From Pseudomonadota bacterium (GTDB lineage: Bacteria > Myxococcota_A > UBA796 > CAJQPC01): a DNA stretch of 64,000 nucleotides. The notes under the pieces were generated by a model that was not told the DNA's origin, ran no database searches, and saw nothing but the letters and a program-made list of their open reading frames with translations. The DNA lies in NCBI GenBank assembly GCA_024228935.1, contig JAAESX010000067.1:39012-103011 (forward strand), given 5' to 3'. A program made the translations under genes and the position numbers. Position 1 is the first letter of the stretch, and the number at the start of each line of letters is the position of its first letter. Below are positions 35,027 to 43,440 of the stretch, one piece after another.

Positions 35027-35544
35027 CGGTCCTCCAGCCATCGGCCCAGACCCCGCAGGAGCCATGCCGGTTCCATCGCAGTCGAGATGTGCACGAACGC
35101 CACATCCGTCCCGGCGAGCCCTCTGGAGACGCCGTACAGCCACGCGTTGCAGACGTAGTCGCCGGCATCGTTGGATGTGCCGATCTCCAAGGCCGCGGCG
35201 AGCGGATCGGCGATCGGGCAGCGCACGACCTCCGGGCCCCGGCCCAGCCGAGTGCGGCGCTGACCGTCCATGTCCGCGTGCTCCTGCGAGCCCCGGTTGC
35301 GCGCCTGTCGCTCGACCTGCGCTCCGCTCCGGCGGGTGGCGACGCCCAAGCCCAGGACCAGCACCGGCGCGAACGAGCGCACCAGCTCGATGACCTGCCG
35401 CGGCGCCCGCTCATAGCTGACGGGCAGCTCCACCCCTCGGACGGTGTGCCCCCGCACCCGGGCCCCATCGACAGCGCGCGCGAGCGCACCGGACGGGTTC
35501 TCGCTCACGTCGAGGAACGGGCCGAACCCGGTGACGACGATCAA
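35023..35544 (-). CDS. Pyroglutamyl-peptidase I-like protein (C15)
   Basis: 173 residues, shorter than the usual 200-215. It keeps the family start VVTGFGPFLDVSENPSGALA and the catalytic triad candidates: Glu in GAQVERQARN, Cys in NDAGDYVCNAWLYG and His in VAFVHIS. It should remove N-terminal pyroglutamate from peptides. It sits in overlapping order after the two M14-family genes (its start is inside the preceding stop, ATGA), suggesting a peptide or amide-processing group. Confidence 0.82.
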   Translation of the reverse strand: MIVVTGFGPFLDVSENPSGALARAVDGARVRGHTVRGVELPVSYERAPRQVIELVRSFAPVLVLGLGVATRRSGAQVERQARNRGSQEHADMDGQRRTRLGRGPEVVRCPIADPLAAALEIGTSNDAGDYVCNAWLYGVSRGLAGTDVAFVHISTAMEPAWLLRGLGRWLEDR

Positions 35545-36443
35545 TCGGCCTCGGCGACGCGGGCCAGCAGCTCCCGCGCATGCACGATGGGGTAGCAGCG
35601 CATCGTCGCGACCACGCCGGCCCGGTCCGCGCGGACCTCCTCGAGGCGCCGTCCGCCGATCACCTCGGTCACGGCGCCGATGAGGTGTCCGGGACCGACC
35701 GTCTCGCCGACCGCGACCTCGGGGACCCAGAAGCCACCGCAGCCGCTGTAGTGGTACGAGACGCCGGCTCGTGTGGTGTCGACCCGGCTCTCGCCGGGGT
35801 CGGTGACGCCCCGGATGTTCCCGACGCTCGCCAGGAGTCGCAGGATGCCGTTGGCCAGGAGCCGCGCGTGCCCGACGTCCAGGCTCGCCGCGCTCCCGCC
35901 GACCACGTGCAGCGCAGCCCGTCCAGCCTCGCGCCAGGCCCCGACGAGGCCGGTCGCCTCGAGCCGATCACCGGCCCGCCGCCAGACCATCGGGAGCTCC
36001 ATCGCGCGGGCGTGGGCCAGCTCGGGTCCCGAGAGAGGCACCCGGACCTGCGGAAGCTCGCGGACGACGCGGCTCCCACTGTGGACGTCGACGCAGACGT
36101 CAGCGCGCGTCGCCGCGAGCAGCGCGTGCGCGATCCGCTCGACCGGGGCCCCGCCGGGGTCGCCCGGGAAGGCCTGGTTCACGTCGCGGTCGTCGAACGG
36201 CCAGCGCTTGGTGCCCTGGTCCACGCCGAAGCTGTTGACCAGGGGCAGGATGTCCACCCGCCCCCGCACACGCAGCATCCCGAGCGTGCGAGCGACGATG
36301 TTCAGCGCGTGGACGCCGGTCAGCTCGGTGCCGTGCAAGCCAGCCACACAGGCCACCACGGGTCCGTCCCCGTCCCCGAACGACAGGCGCTCGAGAACGA
36401 ACGGCTCGCGGTACGGCGCCTCGAGACGGAACACCTCACCCAT
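35541..36443 (-). CDS. Succinylglutamate desuccinylase/aspartoacylase-family metallohydrolase
   Basis: 300 residues of the AstE/AspA (M14-related) zinc-hydrolase fold. The zinc ligands are His37 and Glu40 in AGLHGTELTG and His121 in CVDVHSGS, and the family segment KRWPFDDRDVNQAFPGD is present. A C-terminal beta domain follows (VGETVGPGHLIGAVTE). It should cleave an N-acyl or amide bond on an amino-acid-like substrate. Its start overlaps the end of a paralogue by eight bases. Confidence 0.88.
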   Translation of the reverse strand: MGEVFRLEAPYREPFVLERLSFGDGDGPVVACVAGLHGTELTGVHALNIVARTLGMLRVRGRVDILPLVNSFGVDQGTKRWPFDDRDVNQAFPGDPGGAPVERIAHALLAATRADVCVDVHSGSRVVRELPQVRVPLSGPELAHARAMELPMVWRRAGDRLEATGLVGAWREAGRAALHVVGGSAASLDVGHARLLANGILRLLASVGNIRGVTDPGESRVDTTRAGVSYHYSGCGGFWVPEVAVGETVGPGHLIGAVTEVIGGRRLEEVRADRAGVVATMRCYPIVHARELLARVAEAD

Positions 36444-37371
36444 CGACGAGCTCCACGATCCGGGCGACCATCGTCCCCGGGAAGACCACCGGCTGCTCAC
36501 GCATGGCGGCGATGCGGCCGGCGTGAGCCGAGCGGACCTCCTCCAGGCGGTCACCCGTCGTGGGCGAGATGACCTCGCCCAGGACTTCATCCACGTCGAT
36601 CTCGTCCCAGCAGGTCTTCTTGGGGAGAAAGAGCCCCGCCCGGCCGGCGCGCACGCGGTGGACCTGATCGTCGGTGACGGTCACCGGCCGGGTCACGGCC
36701 GCCCAATGGAACGGCAGCGCGTCGTCCGGCAGGACCTGCAGGACGTTGAGCAGGTTCAGGACGCCCTCGGCGAGCGCCTGGCCCACACCCGGGGTCAGCC
36801 GGTTCCCCGTCCCCCCCTCGAGCGTGATCGTGTCGGCGAACTGCGCGGCGAACGTCGACGGCGCCGCCAGGCCGGAGTCCCGCACCCAGACGAGGTTCAC
36901 GTTGGCGTGGAGCGCCGCCTCGGCGGCCTCGGGCGACGTGCTCCGGACGTGGGCCTGGGCGGTCTCGGCGAACGCGGGGTGAGCGCCGCGGAGCTCGATG
37001 ACGTGGTCCGCATCGGCCAGGTCCTGGGTGAGCTTCCAGGCGACCACGTCAGGCGCGTGTCCGTCGGCCTTTCCGGGGAAGCGCCGGTTCAGGTCCTGGT
37101 CGAAGAACGGCCAGTTCCGCACGCCTCGGTGCGCGGCGAGCGGGTTGACGCACGGGAAGAGGTCGACCCGACCGTTCAGGACCGCGTGATGCTCGGCCAG
37201 GATGTTGCCGACGGCATGCGCCACACGCACGCCCTCGGGCGCGTCACCCCGGATCCCGGCGACGATGGCGACGCGGGGGCCCGGACCGCCCTCGAAGGAG
37301 CGCCGGACGATGTCGACGGTGTCCCCGGAGGGCATCCCGATCGAGTGCAGGACATCGAGGCGAACGCTCAC
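36436..37371 (-). CDS. Aspartoacylase-family paralogue lacking zinc ligands
   Basis: 311 residues, clearly related to the downstream gene (NWPFFDQDLNRRFPGKADGH and VGRIAAMREQPVVFPGTM-like C-terminus). The two zinc histidines are replaced: AGIRGDAPEG has Arg41 where His is expected, and VIELRGAHP has Arg128 for the second His. RGDE-type variants of the first site do exist in some M14 proteins, but the loss at both sites suggests no hydrolysis. Possible roles are substrate binding or regulation of the active paralogue. The start is GTG. Confidence 0.8.
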   Translation of the reverse strand: MSVRLDVLHSIGMPSGDTVDIVRRSFEGGPGPRVAIVAGIRGDAPEGVRVAHAVGNILAEHHAVLNGRVDLFPCVNPLAAHRGVRNWPFFDQDLNRRFPGKADGHAPDVVAWKLTQDLADADHVIELRGAHPAFAETAQAHVRSTSPEAAEAALHANVNLVWVRDSGLAAPSTFAAQFADTITLEGGTGNRLTPGVGQALAEGVLNLLNVLQVLPDDALPFHWAAVTRPVTVTDDQVHRVRAGRAGLFLPKKTCWDEIDVDEVLGEVISPTTGDRLEEVRSAHAGRIAAMREQPVVFPGTMVARIVELVDG

Positions 37372-37388
37372 AGGCGAAGCCTATCCCG

Positions 37389-37853
37389 TCAGACCGCGCG
37401 AGCGACGATGGCGGCGTATCCGCGGGCGGCCGCCTCATACGACATGCCCACGAAGAGCCGAAGGTGACGGTCCACCGCATCGGGATCGTGGCCGGCGCGC
37501 TCGACGACCTCCTCGCTCCGGGCGTGCCAGGCGGCGACAGCCTGCTGCCGGACGAGTCCACGAACGATCTCGGTGCCCTCGGGGGTGCTCAGCGACCGGG
37601 TGCTGTCCCGCGCCCAGTGCACGACCACGTCGATCGCGTCCCGAGCTGCGCCGGGTACGTCCCCGCCGTCGAGGAGCACCTTGTCGAAGTCCGACAGCGC
37701 CGTCTCGAGCTGCGCGTCGGCCGTCTTCCGCCAGCGCGCCAGCAGCTGCGCCTGGGGCAAACGGACCATGCGGGGGTCGAGGTCCGGGAGGTTCGGGAAG
37801 AGATGGTCTTCCGTGACGGGCGGCGCTCGGAGGACCGAGAGGTGGGCAGTCAT
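37389..37853 (-). CDS. Hypothetical protein, 154 aa
   Basis: An alpha-helical soluble protein (AQLLARWRKTADAQLETALS; VEIVRGLVRQQAVAAWHARS-like). No family is recognised. ATG at 37853 is chosen over 37913. It is the first gene of the minus-strand run that continues to 28.2 kb, 17 bases before the M14 paralogue. Confidence 0.55.
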   Translation of the reverse strand: MTAHLSVLRAPPVTEDHLFPNLPDLDPRMVRLPQAQLLARWRKTADAQLETALSDFDKVLLDGGDVPGAARDAIDVVVHWARDSTRSLSTPEGTEIVRGLVRQQAVAAWHARSEEVVERAGHDPDAVDRHLRLFVGMSYEAAARGYAAIVARAV

Positions 37854-37926
37854 GGCGGGGCAGCCTTCAGCGGGGAGGAGCGGGAGCAGGAGCTGGCGCG
37901 GGGGGAGACGCACCGGGGGGACTCCA

Positions 37927-37956
37927 AGCGTAGCTATGTCGCTATTGCCACGTCAA
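37927..37956 (-). promoter_or_regulatory. Putative promoter of the 37.9-28.2 kb minus-strand run
   Basis: On the minus strand, TTGACG (37956-37951), an 18-base spacer and TACGCT (37932-37927) form a weak sigma-70-like promoter in an unusually AT-rich patch. The same -35 and -10 hexamers occur upstream of the HTH gene at 43.3 kb. The remaining bases of this gap (to 38084) include the ribosome site of the divergent subtilase. Confidence 0.4.
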
Positions 37957-38084
37957 CACCTGTATCTGCACCACAAAAGCAGAACCGACCCGAAAGATCC
38001 GTGGTCTGGTGTGCGTAGTTGAATCGACAGGCTCGCGTGCGGGCTACTCCTTTGTGCCGTCCCGACCCGTTCCAGGAAAGCCGA

Positions 38085-39797
38085 ATGCGCCGACTGAACA
38101 CCGTCCTCATCATCGTCTCCTGCCTCGCGATCCTCTGGGTCCTGCGGCCGGCCGCCATGTCCCGCACCGGGGAAGAGGGCGAGGCGGTCCATGCCGATCA
38201 CGCCGCTGGCACCGTGGTCTTCGACCTGATCGACGACACGCCGCTCCCCGACATCGAGGCGCTCGAGCGAGACCTCGGCATCGACCTGGAGTACTCCTCG
38301 GACGTCTCCGCCGACGAGGCGCTCCTGCGCGCCGAGGTCTCCGATGTGGCCGCCATCGTCGCCGCCGCCCAGGGGCACCCCCTGGTCGAGGTCGTCGAGC
38401 CCGTCGTCGAGTTCGAGGCCTCCGGGTACCCGAACGATCCGATGTGGGACAAGCAGTGGAACATGGAGATGATCGAGGTCCAGCCTGGCTGGCGCTCGGG
38501 TGGTGGCAAGGGCGTGAAGGTCGCCATCATCGACACGGGCGTGACGGCTGTCGAGGACCTGCAGGGCATCAAGATGGGGCCCGGCAAGTCGTTCGTTCCG
38601 TTCACCCGCAAGCCGCTGGACGACCACGGACACGGCACGCACGTGGCCGGCACCATCGCCCAGGCCACCAACAACGGCAAGGGAGTCGTCGGGGTCGCTC
38701 CCAACGTCGAGATCATGCCGTACAAGGCGCTCACCAGCATGGGCTTCGGCTCGAGCGACTGGATCGCCGCGGCCATCGACCACGCGGTCGACAACGGCGC
38801 CGACGTCATCAACATGAGCTTGGGCGGCGGACACTCCGCGGTCCTGCACAAGGCGGCCGAGGACGCGGCTGCCAAGGGCGTCGTGGTGGTCATCGCCGCA
38901 GGCAACAGCGGCAAGGAAGGCGTGGGCTGTCCCGCACACGGCGAGGGCGTCATCGGCGTCTCGGCCGTCGGTCCGGACGACACCAAGGCCCCCTACAGCT
39001 CGTGGGGCAAGGGCGTCGAGATCGCCGCTCCGGGTGGCGACAAGCGCAAGACCAACGGCGGCATCCTGCAGGACACCGTCAACGGCAAGAACGGGCACCA
39101 GTACGCCGAGTTCCAGGGCACCTCGATGGCAACCCCGCACGTCGCCGGCGCAGCCGCGGTCCTGCTCGGGATGGGCCTCGACGCCGACAGCACGATGGAC
39201 ACGCTCTTCGCCACGGCCGCGGACCGCGGTGAGGACGGCTTCGACACGGTCTACGGCCACGGTCGCCTCGACCTGGGCGCCGCAGTCACCCGCACGCTCG
39301 TGCGCAAGAACGGCTTGCAGTTCCTGGTCGGCGGCATCATGGCGTTCGGCCTGGCCGTCCTCTCGGGCGTGAAGAAGCGCGTTGCGGTCCCGATGATCGC
39401 TGCGGCCTCGGTCACCGCCGGTGGCCTGTTCTTCCTGCCGCTCCTTCCCCTCCCCCCGAACGCGGTCGTCGAGTTCCTGAGCCACGACCTGCTGAGCCTC
39501 CCGGCCGTCGTCGTCGGCGCGGACTGGGTGCACTTCCCGCTCTGGGCCAGCGCCCTGGTGCCCGCGGTGCTCGCGTTCATGTTCGGTCCGTCCAAGCACC
39601 TGGGCCCGCTCGTCGCGGGTCTGTGCGTCGGGTTCGGCGCCTCGCTGCTCTACGGAGCCGCGGCCGGCACGATCGACGTGTGGTGGATGGGCATGGGCCT
39701 CGACAAGGCCTGGCTGTCCCTGAACGGCACGGTCTGCCTGCTCGCGGGCATGGCGGTGGTGGGCATCCTGAAGCTCGAGCACCAGGCGCGCGCGTGA
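38085..39797 (+). CDS. Membrane-anchored subtilisin-family serine protease (S8)
   Basis: 570 residues. A single N-terminal signal/anchor helix (residues 5-20) is followed by a propeptide and the S8 catalytic domain. The triad is Asp150 (VAIIDTGV), His183 (DDHGHGTHVAG) and Ser347 (GTSMATPHVAG); the oxyanion Asn is in IAAGNSG. After residue ~420 come five or six hydrophobic helices to the C-terminus, an unusual membrane domain for a subtilase. AGGAAAG lies 8 bases before the ATG. The stop overlaps the next gene (GTGA). Confidence 0.92.
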   Translation: MRRLNTVLIIVSCLAILWVLRPAAMSRTGEEGEAVHADHAAGTVVFDLIDDTPLPDIEALERDLGIDLEYSSDVSADEALLRAEVSDVAAIVAAAQGHPLVEVVEPVVEFEASGYPNDPMWDKQWNMEMIEVQPGWRSGGGKGVKVAIIDTGVTAVEDLQGIKMGPGKSFVPFTRKPLDDHGHGTHVAGTIAQATNNGKGVVGVAPNVEIMPYKALTSMGFGSSDWIAAAIDHAVDNGADVINMSLGGGHSAVLHKAAEDAAAKGVVVVIAAGNSGKEGVGCPAHGEGVIGVSAVGPDDTKAPYSSWGKGVEIAAPGGDKRKTNGGILQDTVNGKNGHQYAEFQGTSMATPHVAGAAAVLLGMGLDADSTMDTLFATAADRGEDGFDTVYGHGRLDLGAAVTRTLVRKNGLQFLVGGIMAFGLAVLSGVKKRVAVPMIAAASVTAGGLFFLPLLPLPPNAVVEFLSHDLLSLPAVVVGADWVHFPLWASALVPAVLAFMFGPSKHLGPLVAGLCVGFGASLLYGAAAGTIDVWWMGMGLDKAWLSLNGTVCLLAGMAVVGILKLEHQARA

Positions 39798-40012
39798 CGC
39801 TCGTCGGGACGCTCAAGCGCGAGTTCTTCGGCGGGCCCGTCTGGGTCCTGACCGCGGACGACGGCGCCAGCTACCAGCTCAAGGGCAAGGTCCCGGACGA
39901 CCTAGAGGGGCGCCGGGTCCGCGTCAGCGCCAGCAAGGCCGAGCAGGGCTTCGGCTTCTCGATGGTCGGCGAGGTCCTCGAGGTGCGCTCGGTCACAGCC
40001 GAGACGCCCTGA
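39794..40012 (+). CDS. Small beta-rich protein, 72 aa
   Basis: Starts with GTG overlapping the subtilase stop. The sequence (VWVLTADDGASYQLKGKVPD, GRRVRVSASK) is consistent with a small OB- or beta-barrel fold. It may be an accessory or inhibitor of the protease, but this is only positional inference. Stand-alone family membership is unknown. It converges with the caspase-fold gene after four bases. Confidence 0.6.
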   Translation: MTLVGTLKREFFGGPVWVLTADDGASYQLKGKVPDDLEGRRVRVSASKAEQGFGFSMVGEVLEVRSVTAETP

Positions 40013-40016
40013 AGCC

Positions 40017-41168
40017 CTAGTCGCCCCAGCTCGGGGACTTGCAGACGACCAGGCCGTCCTCGGGCTCGCACTCGTACACGCCTCGCGCGGCGACGAAGAC
40101 CGAGCCCGACAGCTTGAAGTTGCCGTCGAAGCCGCTCACCGTGCACGGACCGGCCAGGACCTCGCGGGCGTAGCAGGTGGGATCGCACGTCAGCGTCGAC
40201 TGCTCGCGGCACGCCACGGTCGGGCTCGCGAGCCCCTTCATGACGAACTTGACCTTGTCGACGGTGTGCGTGGGCAGGATCTCGGTGGCCTCGCCCTGCT
40301 CGCGGATGAAGATGACCTCGGCGGGCACCTCGACCTGCTCGCGCACGACTACCACCTGGGTCTCCCCGGTCGTCGCGGCTTCGCGCAGCGTCTCCTTGAA
40401 CGTGACCCCTGACGACAGCGGCAGCCCAGCGTCGAACTTGCCGCTGACGGCCGGGTTCTGACCGGAGACCACCCGCGGAACGGCGATGAGCACGTACCGG
40501 TGCAGCTCGGCCGCGGTGACGGTTCCGTCCTTGTTCGTGTCGGCGCCACCGGTGATGGCGTCGATGAAGTGGCCGCTGAAGACGCCCTCGGCGCCGAACT
40601 CGCCTGTCGAGGTGGCCGACAGCAGCATGGTGTTGCTGCCGAGATCAGGCCAGGAGTTCGCCACAGGACCGACAAGCGCCAGCTCGCCGAGGCGTTCGTC
40701 GTGCGCGGCGTCCGTGACGATGGCGTAGGAGCCCGCCTGGAGCCACTGGGGCAGGCTCTCCCCGAAGCTCTTGACCGAGAGCGCCGTGCCGGGCAGATCG
40801 TCCGGTGACGTGTCGTGGGTGAGCAGGTAGGGGTCGTCGAAGTCCCCGCCGACGCCGTGGCCAACAAAGTAGATGAGCACCAGATCGTCGCTTCCGACGG
40901 TCCCGCTCAGGTCGTCGCGAAAGACGGCCTCGATGCGCTCACGCGTCGCCTCGGCGTCCGTGATGAGCCGTACGTCGGCGAACCCGGCCTCCTCGCGCAA
41001 CGCGAGAGCGACGCGGGCGGCATCGCCGTGTGCCGACTCGAGCCCGAAGCCTTCGGGCATGCTCGCGTACTGGGACAGCCCGACCACGACGGCGTAGCGC
41101 TTCTGCTGCGGTGCCGTCACTTCGGACGGCGCGTCCTGGGCCAGCGCCGCTCCGACCAGCCAGATCAA
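40017..41168 (-). CDS. Caspase-fold (C14) protein with missing catalytic cysteine
   Basis: 383 residues. A short signal (MIWLVGAALA) leads to the caspase/metacaspase p20-like domain: YAVVVGLSQY, then LIYFVGHGV with the catalytic-type His104. The expected DACHS motif reads TDAAHDE, so the cysteine is Ala155 and the protein should not act as a protease. An EF-hand-like loop DTNKDGTVTAAE follows (near 210). The C-terminal ~90 residues are Cys-rich (REQSTLTCDPTCYAREVLAG). It is exported and probably non-catalytic. Its start overlaps the 176-aa gene (ATGA). Confidence 0.82.
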   Translation of the reverse strand: MIWLVGAALAQDAPSEVTAPQQKRYAVVVGLSQYASMPEGFGLESAHGDAARVALALREEAGFADVRLITDAEATRERIEAVFRDDLSGTVGSDDLVLIYFVGHGVGGDFDDPYLLTHDTSPDDLPGTALSVKSFGESLPQWLQAGSYAIVTDAAHDERLGELALVGPVANSWPDLGSNTMLLSATSTGEFGAEGVFSGHFIDAITGGADTNKDGTVTAAELHRYVLIAVPRVVSGQNPAVSGKFDAGLPLSSGVTFKETLREAATTGETQVVVVREQVEVPAEVIFIREQGEATEILPTHTVDKVKFVMKGLASPTVACREQSTLTCDPTCYAREVLAGPCTVSGFDGNFKLSGSVFVAARGVYECEPEDGLVVCKSPSWGD

Positions 41169-41695
41169 GGCATCTCCTCGCCGGACTCGAGCGCCGCCAT
41201 GAGCGCGTCCAGCCGATCGATGCCCTTCTGGCTGGCCTCGGTCTGCTCGACCGCCCGGATCTCCGCGAGCAGCTCGCGCTGTTCGTTGAGCACGGTCGCA
41301 ACGTCCACGTCATCGGTCTTGTTGTGCGAGCGCACCATCTGACCCATCGCCCGCGCCTGCTCAGAGAGCTCGGGCGAGCTGTTGTGCAGCTCCATCCCGA
41401 TGCCCTGCCAGGTCGGCGCGGCCTTGGCGCTGAACTGGTTGTAGTCGCGCTCCTGGAGCTCGGCCGCCTTGGCCGCGAACGGGTTGACGCTGCCTTCGCC
41501 ATCGGCAGGCTCCTTCTTCTCGGCCTTGTCCACCCGCTCGACCTTCGGCGAGTCGACGTCGTTGGGAGCGATGACGATGCCCGTGTTCTCGACCGCGATG
41601 GGCCCCGAGTCCGAGGGCCGCGTCCCGTAGAAGAGTGCGACGGCGGCGCCGAGCCCCAGGACGGCCCCGAGGCCATAGATGGCGGTCTTGTTCAT
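41165..41695 (-). CDS. Membrane-anchored helical protein, 176 aa
   Basis: One N-terminal membrane helix (about 7-24, YGLGAVLGLGAAVALFYG), then a linker (40-70) and a soluble helical domain ending in LNEQRELLAEIRAVEQTEA and a Glu-rich tail. The family is unknown. It overlaps both neighbours by four bases (thiolase upstream, caspase-fold downstream), so the three are one transcription/translation unit. Confidence 0.62.
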   Translation of the reverse strand: MNKTAIYGLGAVLGLGAAVALFYGTRPSDSGPIAVENTGIVIAPNDVDSPKVERVDKAEKKEPADGEGSVNPFAAKAAELQERDYNQFSAKAAPTWQGIGMELHNSSPELSEQARAMGQMVRSHNKTDDVDVATVLNEQRELLAEIRAVEQTEASQKGIDRLDALMAALESGEEMP

Positions 41696-42948
41696 CCGAG
41701 GTTCCGGTAGAGGCCGACGACGACGGTCTTGTCGTCCCCGCCCATGTTCGCGGTGAGCCCGACACCGGGCGTCGACGGCATCTGGTAGTCGCCGCAGCGC
41801 CCCTTCATCTGCCGGTGGATCTCGAGGGCCTGCTTGACCCCGGTGGCGCCGACCGGATGGCCGAAGCCGACCAGTCCACCACCGGTGTTGACCGGCAGAC
41901 GGCCATCGATCTCGACGGCGCCGTCCTTCAACAGGTCTGCGCCGCGACCGGCGTCCGCGAAGCCCAGGGCCTCGTACATCAGAAGCTCGGTGAGCGTGAA
42001 GCAGTCGTGAACCTCGGCCACCCCGACGTCGCCGGCGTTCAGGCCGGTCGCAGCGTAGGCCCGCTCTGCAGCGAGGCGGGTGGTGTCGAGCGCGCACGGG
42101 TCGCCATCGACGTAGAGCGACGAGGTGGCGTGGCCGTACCCGACGATCTCGGTCACGTCGGCTTCGGTCAGTCCGAGCTTGGCCAGGCCATCCTCGCTGA
42201 CGAGGAACATCGCCGAGGCGCCGTCGGAGACCTGCGAGCAGTCCGAGACCTTGAGGTAGGGCGAGAACTCCTCGTTCGCGAGGAAGTTCACGTTCCGGTC
42301 GTTCGGAGCCGCCGCATTCTCGAGCGTCATCTTCGCGGCCTTCATGTGCGCCAGCGGGTTCTTGTTCGCGTTGGCGTAGGCCTTGACCGCGGCCCGGCCG
42401 ATGTCCTCCTCCGTCACGCCGAACTTCTCGCGGTAGTGCTTGGTCCGTCGAGCGAACAGCGCCGGGAACGTGAAGTCGTCGATCGATCGCTGACGCGCGT
42501 AGTCCGCAGCACGAGCGAGGTAGTCGCCGCCGACACGGGCGGACGCGGTGGTCTGGACCTCGACACCGGCGACGAGCACGACATCAGAACCCGCGCGAAG
42601 CGCATCGATTCCGCAGACCATCGCCAGGCCGCCGGACGCACAGGCGCCCTCGACCCGCATGCTGGGCTTGCCAGCGAGACCGGGGTGCACGCCCGCGAGC
42701 GCCGCGCCCAGGTGTCCCTGGTTCACGAACAGTTCGCCGACGAAGTTGCCGATGTAGGCCTTGTCGACGACCGCCGGGTCTGCACCTGCGTCCTTGGCTG
42801 CCATCGTGACGGCCGAGGTGAGGTGTTCCCGCAGCGTGGGGTTCTCGCGCGTCCCGAAGTCGGGGTGGCGCTTCCAGATGAAGTCGGGCGAGCCCTTGCC
42901 GAGAAACGGCGTGTGGGCTCCGCCTGCGATGAAGACCCGACGGGTCAT
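41692..42948 (-). CDS. Thiolase-family acyltransferase
   Basis: 418 residues of the SCP-x/acetyl-CoA acyltransferase type. The acyl-cysteine is in MRVEGACASGGLAM. The second motif VAEVHDCFTLTELL carries the conserved His, and GFGHPVGATGVKQ the catalytic pocket. Substrate could be a beta-ketoacyl-CoA; degradation or synthesis direction is unclear. A ribosome site (GGAG) precedes the ATG. No acyl-CoA dehydrogenase or hydratase is adjacent. Confidence 0.88.
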   Translation of the reverse strand: MTRRVFIAGGAHTPFLGKGSPDFIWKRHPDFGTRENPTLREHLTSAVTMAAKDAGADPAVVDKAYIGNFVGELFVNQGHLGAALAGVHPGLAGKPSMRVEGACASGGLAMVCGIDALRAGSDVVLVAGVEVQTTASARVGGDYLARAADYARQRSIDDFTFPALFARRTKHYREKFGVTEEDIGRAAVKAYANANKNPLAHMKAAKMTLENAAAPNDRNVNFLANEEFSPYLKVSDCSQVSDGASAMFLVSEDGLAKLGLTEADVTEIVGYGHATSSLYVDGDPCALDTTRLAAERAYAATGLNAGDVGVAEVHDCFTLTELLMYEALGFADAGRGADLLKDGAVEIDGRLPVNTGGGLVGFGHPVGATGVKQALEIHRQMKGRCGDYQMPSTPGVGLTANMGGDDKTVVVGLYRNLG

Positions 42949-43006
42949 GGTGGCTCCAGGTGGGAGTGTTTACTCCCCCTGCTTAACCACTCGTCCGCGG
43001 GCGGGT

Positions 43007-43261
43007 TCAGCCGACTGCAGCCCGCCGCTGCTCGCGGAGGATGCGCTCCACCTCGGGATGCACCTGGTACAGCGTGATGACCGTGCCGAAGGTGTTCTTC
43101 CACTGCCGGACGCGCTCTCGGCTGACGCCGAACTCGTTCGCGATCTGCTGGCCGGACTCGTTGCCACCCAGGGCCTCGAGGAGCCGCCGAAATCGGCTAC
43201 GGCCATAGGTCTTGATGAAGTTTCGAGCGACTCGCTCGCGACTTTTGGCTGATGCGGCCAT
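43007..43261 (-). CDS. Small HTH DNA-binding protein
   Basis: 84 residues. A basic N-terminus is followed by a helix-turn-helix (SGQQIANEFGVSRERVRQW) of the sigma-70 region 4/LuxR-like type. With no sensor domain, it probably acts as a stand-alone regulator. GGGAGA precedes the ATG at 43261. A palindrome lies in its upstream region and may be an autoregulatory site. Confidence 0.7.
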   Translation of the reverse strand: MAASAKSRERVARNFIKTYGRSRFRRLLEALGGNESGQQIANEFGVSRERVRQWKNTFGTVITLYQVHPEVERILREQRRAAVG

Positions 43262-43336
43262 GTCGTCTCCCTCGTGTCGCCGGCCGAGGCCAGCTGGTTT
43301 CTCCAAATCCGCGTAGGAACATGAGTTCCCAGCAGG

Positions 43337-43364
43337 AGCGTACCACGAGAGGTTGACACGTCAA
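43337..43364 (-). promoter_or_regulatory. Promoter-like element with TTGAC-N2-GTCAA palindrome
   Basis: The minus strand has TTGACG (43364-43359), 16 bases, then TACGCT (43342-43337). The -35 is embedded in a perfect inverted repeat at 43353-43364 (TTGACACGTCAA on the plus strand). Such an arrangement suits an operator overlapping -35, plausibly bound by the HTH protein encoded 75 bases downstream. Both calls are inference. Confidence 0.45.
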
Positions 43365-43440
43365 TCGTTTCGCCCACGACCCCGCGGGGATCCGCCACAA
43401 ACGCCGGTTTTCCGCCGACGATCTCGGGGCGAAATGGCCC

